Source of the DNA: VXLM01 sp965242665
Lineage (GTDB): Bacteria > Chloroflexota > Dehalococcoidia > Lucifugimonadales > VXLM01
Reading direction: 5' to 3'
Assembly (NCBI GenBank): GCA_965242665.1
Contig: OZ251484.1
Location: 3,038,001-3,102,000, forward strand
Length of the DNA: 64,000 nt
Both the position numbers and the translations under genes were made by a program. Each line of letters begins with the position of its first letter. Position 1 is the stretch's first letter. Below the pieces are notes generated by a model. That model ran no database searches. It worked only from the letters and a program-made list of their open reading frames with translations, and had not been told where the DNA came from. Shown here one piece after another: positions 59,729 through 64,000 of this stretch.

Positions 59729-59830
59729 CTAGAGAACTATTATAAGGAGGTCGACGAGGAGGACAACCAGGGCGATGGCGCAAACAAGGGTGATAAGCCC
59801 TACTCCGAGCAACAACCAACGCAAATGCAC
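59729..59830 (-). CDS. 33-aa single-span membrane peptide
   Basis: GTG 59828-59830 opens a frame reading VHLRWLLLGVGLITLV then CAIALVVLLVDLLIIVL and TAG, nearly all one transmembrane helix with a positive N-terminus. GGGAG lies ~10 nt upstream. It fills the gap between the NHL and cytochrome c genes on their strand, 19 bp before the NHL start. It could be a small subunit or assembly peptide of a respiratory complex. Support is the ribosome site, composition and context only. Confidence 0.4.
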   Translation of the reverse strand: MHLRWLLLGVGLITLVCAIALVVLLVDLLIIVL

Positions 59831-59864
59831 TGTCAATTCTCCCTTCGACCGAGACCGGGTCGCG

Positions 59865-60359
59865 TCATTGGATCGACTTGATATACGCGACTAGCGCGTT
59901 TACTTCTTCGTCCGTCAGGAAGTCGAATTCGGGCATGGCATCGTCGTAACCCTGAACGATCTTCGCCCTTGGGCTGCGAATCGACTCGATGATGTAGGCG
60001 TCGTCGACGGTCAAGGAGGTGCCGTCGGTCATTACTTCGACTTTTCCGAATATGCCTTTCCAGGTGGGGCCGACCAGGCTCGATCCGTCTAGCGAGTGGC
60101 AGGCGCTGCAGGCGTTGTTTTCCGCGACTAGCTTGCCACAGCCGACTTGGTCGTCTGGCGCGCATTCGATGCTTCCCGATGAGGGAGGCGCGGGGGCAAT
60201 GTATTGCGCGGTCTTTTGGACGGTGTCGATGCTTGCGGCCATAGGTATGGGAGGGGAGTTCCCCTCTGGGGAAAAGGTTGGCTGCTGGTTGGACGTGCAG
60301 GAGGCGAGTATTGCGGACAGCACTATGAGAACGGGCAGGGCGAATTGAGATGTGGACAT
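59865..60359 (-). CDS. Class I cytochrome c lipoprotein
   Basis: 164 residues from MSTSQFALPVLIVLSAILASC, with lipobox LASC for membrane anchoring. After a Pro/Ser-rich spacer the haem domain begins CGKLVAENNACSACHSLDGSSLVGPTWKGIFG, with CSACH binding haem c, and the distal Met in YDDAMPEFDFLTDEEVNALVAYIKSI. This matches the cytochrome c domain fused to COX subunit II in other bacteria, here as a separate lipoprotein. It probably shuttles electrons to a terminal oxidase. An upstream in-frame start at 60434 adds residues without signal character. Confidence 0.88.
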   Translation of the reverse strand: MSTSQFALPVLIVLSAILASCTSNQQPTFSPEGNSPPIPMAASIDTVQKTAQYIAPAPPSSGSIECAPDDQVGCGKLVAENNACSACHSLDGSSLVGPTWKGIFGKVEVMTDGTSLTVDDAYIIESIRSPRAKIVQGYDDAMPEFDFLTDEEVNALVAYIKSIQ

Positions 60360-60531
60360 GTTCGAGGCAGCTACCGTAGACGTTCGTTTGTGGATTCTTG
60401 CAAATATCCTAACGCTTTTTCTTGGTCTGGTCAATGCGTTGACATGCTTGCTTTGTGTTTCTATGGCCCCAGGTCGGATCCGGACTGGATTGCGTGCGAT
60501 CCAGTGACGCTGCCTCGCCGGCTCCTTGCGG

Positions 60532-61449
60532 TCAGTTTGCCTGCGGAATGTCGATGACGCTTTCAGGGGATACGGCCGCGCAGGCCAAACCGGTTATCAG
60601 TCCGATGGCCTCCATGCCCTTGATTCCGTCCTGCGGGTGGTCGGAGGTAGCGAGGGCTGCGGCAAACATTGGACCGGTTGGAAGATAGATGATGCCCGTA
60701 TCGGCCTTGATGCGTCCGCTCCCTCCTGTCTTGCGGGCAGTCTCTATGTTTGGCTTCAGATACTGGCGGATGCGGTTCGAGCCCATTGGAACTTTCATCA
60801 TCTCGGTCATCTGAGCGGAAGCGGCGGGGCCAATCATCTCGCCTTCGTGTATCTTTTCCATGATGTCGGCGAGGTCGCGCGCGGACGCGACGTTGTTTCG
60901 CAGGTCGCTGGCGAATGGGAGTTCCTTATCGCCGGGCCCGTCTTGCAGATTGCCCGATGCGTATGCGTCGTCTGTCTCCCGAGACGGCGTTTCGACGATG
61001 CCCTTCATCAGGTAATGCCAAACGCCGAGCGGCATGTTCGCGCGGGTATTGTGGTAGCCCATTGCTTCCATAGTCGAGTTGATGGATTCCGGCGTGACGA
61101 GATGGACGATCATGTCCGTTGCCATGTTGTCGCTGACGCCAATCATGAGGCGGCAATAGTCGCGGAGAGTCAGTTTGGGGCGGTCGCGCGTGATCTTGAG
61201 GGCCCCCGTGCCATGGCTGGAGATGTCTGTACGCATCCGATAGCGATCGTCGAGGGAGACTTGCCCTGCGTGCGCCTGACGGAAGAGCTCGATCATGATC
61301 GACACCTTCACGACGGATGCCGTCGGAAGCGGCTCGTTGGCGTTGTACTCATACCGCAGTCCGCTGCTCGCGTCCTTCAGGCACACTCCGATCCGCCCAG
61401 GGAATCGGGCAGCCGCGTCGTTCATTGCGTCGACTGGAAATTGGGGCAT
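60532..61449 (-). CDS. Class A beta-lactamase-fold serine hydrolase
   Basis: 305 residues. SxxK is TASVVKVSI, SDN is GVSDNMATDMI and KTG is ARKTGGSGR, so all three active-site elements of the penicillin-recognising fold are present. A class A-like Glu in the omega loop is not evident (segment NLQDGPGDKELPF). No signal peptide is visible (MPQFPVDAMNDAAARFPGRIGVCLKD), unlike true secreted beta-lactamases. It may be an intracellular esterase or amidase, or use an upstream start that is not seen. Resistance should not be inferred. The 172-bp gap to the cytochrome gene holds nothing recognised. Confidence 0.8.
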   Translation of the reverse strand: MPQFPVDAMNDAAARFPGRIGVCLKDASSGLRYEYNANEPLPTASVVKVSIMIELFRQAHAGQVSLDDRYRMRTDISSHGTGALKITRDRPKLTLRDYCRLMIGVSDNMATDMIVHLVTPESINSTMEAMGYHNTRANMPLGVWHYLMKGIVETPSRETDDAYASGNLQDGPGDKELPFASDLRNNVASARDLADIMEKIHEGEMIGPAASAQMTEMMKVPMGSNRIRQYLKPNIETARKTGGSGRIKADTGIIYLPTGPMFAAALATSDHPQDGIKGMEAIGLITGLACAAVSPESVIDIPQAN

Positions 61450-61587
61450 CGTTGACTCACCGTTTGCAGGAGCGTTGCGTAGTGTAGCGGGCGATGGTGA
61501 AGGCTGTCAAGCGTGCGGTATCGAGGACTCCGTTCGATTTATCGGCATGGATTGCACCCAGGTCGCAGCAGGTTGGACATACCCATC

Positions 61588-61655
61588 CCACGTCATTCCC
61601 GCACCCCTCACGTCATTCCCGCACCCACCCACGTCATTCCCGCGAAGGCGGGAAT
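61588..61655 (+). repeat. REP-like cluster 4
   Basis: Three CGTCATTCCCGCACCC units end in the hairpin TTCCCGC-GAAG-GCGGGAA (61637-61654). It is preceded by the dispersed motif copy at 61528-61584 and followed by the 3' end of the TolB-propeller gene, in the same arrangement as cluster 2. Confidence 0.85.
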
Positions 61656-61702
61656 CCATCGGCCTGCGCCACCCCGCTACTGCGCTCCCGCCGGACACCC
61701 TA

Positions 61703-62767
61703 TTAGTCCACGTCCATCACGTAGATTTCCGCGTCGTCCCCGTCTCGGTCAGAGACGAACGCTATCCGACGTCCGTCAGGCGACCACGCAGGACTCTGGT
61801 CATCGATGGAGTTGTCGGTGAGTTGAGTGACACCGTAGCCGTTGGCGTTCATCATGTAGATATCCTCGTCCCCGTCTCTGTCCGAGACGAACGCGATTCT
61901 GCTACTGTCCGGCGACCAGGCGGCCATCCAATTCGCATTCGGGATATTGGTGAGTTGTGTGAGGTTGGAGCCGTCCGCGTTCATTACATAGGTTTCGAAG
62001 TCTCCGTCTCTGGAGGAGGCGAACGCAATTCTGCTGCCGTCCGGCGACCACGCGGGAGTGAAATCCCGACCTGAGTCGTTGGTGAGTTGGCGGACGTTGG
62101 TGCCGTCCGCGTTCATCACGTAGATTTCGTCGTCTCCGTCTCTATCGGATTGGAACGCAATCCTGCTGCTGTCAGGCGACCACGTGGGACTGAGGTCCCG
62201 ACCTGAGTCTTTGGTGAGTTGGAGGACGTTGGTGCCGTCCGCGTTCATGACGTAGATTTCCCAGTCCCCGTCGCGGTCGGACTGGAACGCAATTTTCCTG
62301 CCGTCCGGCGACCATGCAGCGCCCGCGTCTCCATCGGAATTGTCGGTGAGTTGGATGACGTTGGTGCCGTCCGCATTCATGACGTAGATTTCCCAGTCCC
62401 CGTCCCGGTCGGACCCGAACGCGATCTTGTTTCCGTCTGGCGACCACACGGGTGCTGCCTCCTGATGGGAGTTGTCGGTGATGCGGATGAGTCCCGGAGG
62501 TAGCGTCGGCGTTGGGACTAGCGTGTTGGCTGGAGTTGGTGTATGTGTCGGCGCGGGGGTGTTGGTAGGGATGGGGGTAGGGGTATTGGCTGGAGTTGGG
62601 GTATGCGTCGGCGTGCGGTCTCCGCACGAAATCAGGGCGATCTGGACGGCGAGCAGGAGCGCGACTGCCGCGCTGGCCGCCAGCGAGGCTGGCCTGGTTG
62701 CTCTGTTGCGAGGAGGGCGGGCAGGAGACGCATCGCGGTCGAGAGGCGCATCCGAGGCTCGGCGCAT
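61703..62767 (-). CDS. Lipoprotein with TolB-type beta-propeller
   Basis: 354 residues. After a basic leader, AVALLLAVQIALISCG gives a signal and lipobox (ISC). A Thr/Pro linker of PTPTPANTPTP type leads to six TolB/WD40-like repeats: SPDGNKIAFGSDRDGDWEIYVMNADGTNVIQLTDNS and variants. The last ends EIYVMDVD. The repeats are close to those of the VWA/TolB protein at 46387-48996, including the IYVMNADGTNV core. It is a cell-surface protein that probably binds ligands or proteins. REP cluster 4 starts 48 bp beyond its stop. Confidence 0.82.
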   Translation of the reverse strand: MRRASDAPLDRDASPARPPRNRATRPASLAASAAVALLLAVQIALISCGDRTPTHTPTPANTPTPIPTNTPAPTHTPTPANTLVPTPTLPPGLIRITDNSHQEAAPVWSPDGNKIAFGSDRDGDWEIYVMNADGTNVIQLTDNSDGDAGAAWSPDGRKIAFQSDRDGDWEIYVMNADGTNVLQLTKDSGRDLSPTWSPDSSRIAFQSDRDGDDEIYVMNADGTNVRQLTNDSGRDFTPAWSPDGSRIAFASSRDGDFETYVMNADGSNLTQLTNIPNANWMAAWSPDSSRIAFVSDRDGDEDIYMMNANGYGVTQLTDNSIDDQSPAWSPDGRRIAFVSDRDGDDAEIYVMDVD

Positions 62768-63012
62768 GATCGTAGGTGGGTCCTTTACGGAGTTTGCGGA
62801 AGTATATCATGTATCATCTCCGGCTGTCCTCGTATCTTGCCGCTCGGTTCCGCCCCGCATCCACCCCCTATTCGTAGCAATGCCTGTCATGTGGCATTAG
62901 AGAAACGGAACCCAAATCTGAGATGGCCAGAACTGGGATTGCAATAGTCGGTTGCACGGACTACAATTCCGTGCATCGAACGCTTCTGGGCATCGAGCCG
63001 AACGGAGGAGAC

Positions 63013-64000
63013 ATGGCCGACGAAAAGTTGAGAGTGGGGCTGATTGGATGCGGACGCATGGGCCAACACTACGCGGAGGTTTACAACACCTTCGATGATA
63101 CGGAGTTGGTGGCTATCGCGGAGTATAACGACGAGCGCCGCTCGGTCGTTGGCGAGCGCTTCGGCGTCAAGGCGCTCTACAAAGACGCCGAAGAGATGTT
63201 CCAAAAGATGGACGAACCTCCTGACCTCGCCGTTGTCGTGCTGCCCGGCAAGTACATCAAGGATGCGGTCATCGCGGCCGCGCAGGCAGAAGTGCAAGGA
63301 GTTTCCACGGACAAGCCTATCGGCGCCCGACTTTCCGACGTCGATGAGATGGTCGACGCTTGCGAGCAGCGGGGAGTGGTCTTTCACGGGGGGAACCTCC
63401 AGCGTGCGCGCCATGACGTTCAGGAAGCGGCGTCTTGGATTCGGCAGGGCGACTTTGGAGAGATACGCGGCGCGACGGTGCACGGATGGGGAGGGGAGAT
63501 ATCCGGCGGCGGATGCCAGCACATCGCCGTTCTTCGACTCTTGACCAGCGCCGAGGTCGCCGAGGTCGCAGCTTGGGGAAAGCCGCAGGATGCGCTCGAA
63601 TCGGAGGAAGACTCCGGACTCATCATCAACGCTCGCTTCACCATGGACAACGGTATCGAGGGAGCCATCTTCGGAGAGCCGACACCCGGCCGAGGCGTCG
63701 AGGTGTGGACGGATGATTCCTTGCTCCGCTGGGACTGGGGCGACGTCATGGACGTCTATCGAGGATTCGACGAATCTGGCGCGCGGATGAAGTTTGCTCG
63801 CGAGTTCGCCCCGTTCGCATGGCCCCGGTTCGGATACCTCGCAAGCTCGATCTTGTCCTTCATTTCCGCCGTGCGGGACGGCACGGAGATGGCCGTATCC
63901 GGCCATGACTTGCGTCAATCCCTGGAAGTGGCTATCGCCGCCAAATTCTCTGCCCTGCGCGGAAGCGTCCCGATGACCCTCCCCTTGGAGGATAGATCAC
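63013..64000 (+). CDS. Gfo/Idh/MocA-family oxidoreductase (3' end outside the window)
   Basis: 329 complete codons from ATG 63013 to the window end, with GGAGGA 4-9 nt upstream. The Rossmann opening is LRVGLIGCGRMGQHYAEVY. STDKPIGARLSDVDEMV is the EKP-type motif of the family with Asp for Glu. The middle domain is GNLQRARHDVQEAASWIRQGDFGEIRGATVHGWGG, followed by GGCQHIAVLRLL, where the catalytic-type His is kept. It likely oxidises or reduces a sugar or inositol derivative with NAD(P). The 245-bp gap from the TolB gene contains the divergent promoters. Confidence 0.88.
   Translation, partial: MADEKLRVGLIGCGRMGQHYAEVYNTFDDTELVAIAEYNDERRSVVGERFGVKALYKDAEEMFQKMDEPPDLAVVVLPGKYIKDAVIAAAQAEVQGVSTDKPIGARLSDVDEMVDACEQRGVVFHGGNLQRARHDVQEAASWIRQGDFGEIRGATVHGWGGEISGGGCQHIAVLRLLTSAEVAEVAAWGKPQDALESEEDSGLIINARFTMDNGIEGAIFGEPTPGRGVEVWTDDSLLRWDWGDVMDVYRGFDESGARMKFAREFAPFAWPRFGYLASSILSFISAVRDGTEMAVSGHDLRQSLEVAIAAKFSALRGSVPMTLPLEDRS

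Noticed and set aside
60532..61449. Antibiotic-resistance beta-lactamase
   Set aside because: The fold motifs are present, but no signal peptide or convincing omega-loop Glu is seen. A resistance role is not supported.

Overview
The window reads as a bacterial chromosome segment, most likely from an uncultured Chloroflexota of the Dehalococcoidia/SAR202 kind. This is an inference from gene content and style: a metG with HIGQ and KLSTS signatures, a stand-alone xanthine-dehydrogenase-type molybdenum subunit, Gfo/Idh/MocA and NHL proteins, many lipoproteins with TolB or PQQ beta-propellers, and dispersed 'TTCCCGC-GAAG-GCGGGAA' repeats. No rRNA or convincing tRNA gene was found, and no homology search was possible, so names rest on motifs and remembered family patterns.

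Bases 1-14,000 are a decayed defence/mobile island. In order it holds a cyclic-nucleotide-binding plus TIR-like protein cut by the window edge; a DNA adenine methyltransferase-HNH nuclease fusion whose two halves are out of frame at a run of nine G, the whole gene lying between perfect 23-bp inverted repeats; a truncated HigB/RelE-type toxin; a ruined copy of a replication-relaxation-type gene; the first ~100 residues of a Mod-like methyltransferase; an XRE-ImmA/IrrE metalloprotease gene with a partner; a membrane protein; a second, 5'-truncated replication-relaxation gene; and a defence operon (DUF499-like, two small genes, a 319-aa protein, DUF1156 methyltransferase) that has lost both ends. 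Two diverged copies of a ~300-bp segment flank the ImmA/IrrE block.

Bases 13,500-16,800 hold a subtilisin-like protease with a frameshifted nine-repeat PQQ propeller next to it. Bases 17,000-32,200 are mainly housekeeping and metabolism: aroC, a SAM methyltransferase, a second and intact methyltransferase-HNH fusion followed upstream by a large serine recombinase that lacks its catalytic residues, a zinc-ribbon coiled-coil protein, pyk, a polyprenyl synthase, metG, a glycosidase-like gene split by an amber codon, a cystathionine gamma-synthase-type enzyme and the molybdenum hydroxylase. Bases 32,200-46,000 carry an arylsulfotransferase-like protein, two thioredoxin-fold lipoproteins, mutS, and an operon nuoE-nuoF-nuoG-zinc-ribbon membrane protein.

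Bases 46,000-64,000 contain a VWA/TolB-propeller lipoprotein, a CaCA exchanger, the giant helicase Lhr with a palindromic operator at its start, a two-gene AAA ATPase-DUF4276 cassette of defence type, a DUF4392 protein, an NHL protein, a 33-aa membrane peptide, a cytochrome c lipoprotein, a class A beta-lactamase-fold hydrolase, a TolB-propeller lipoprotein and the start of a Gfo/Idh/MocA oxidoreductase. Four clusters of the GCGGGAA repeat sit beside the three secreted propeller genes.
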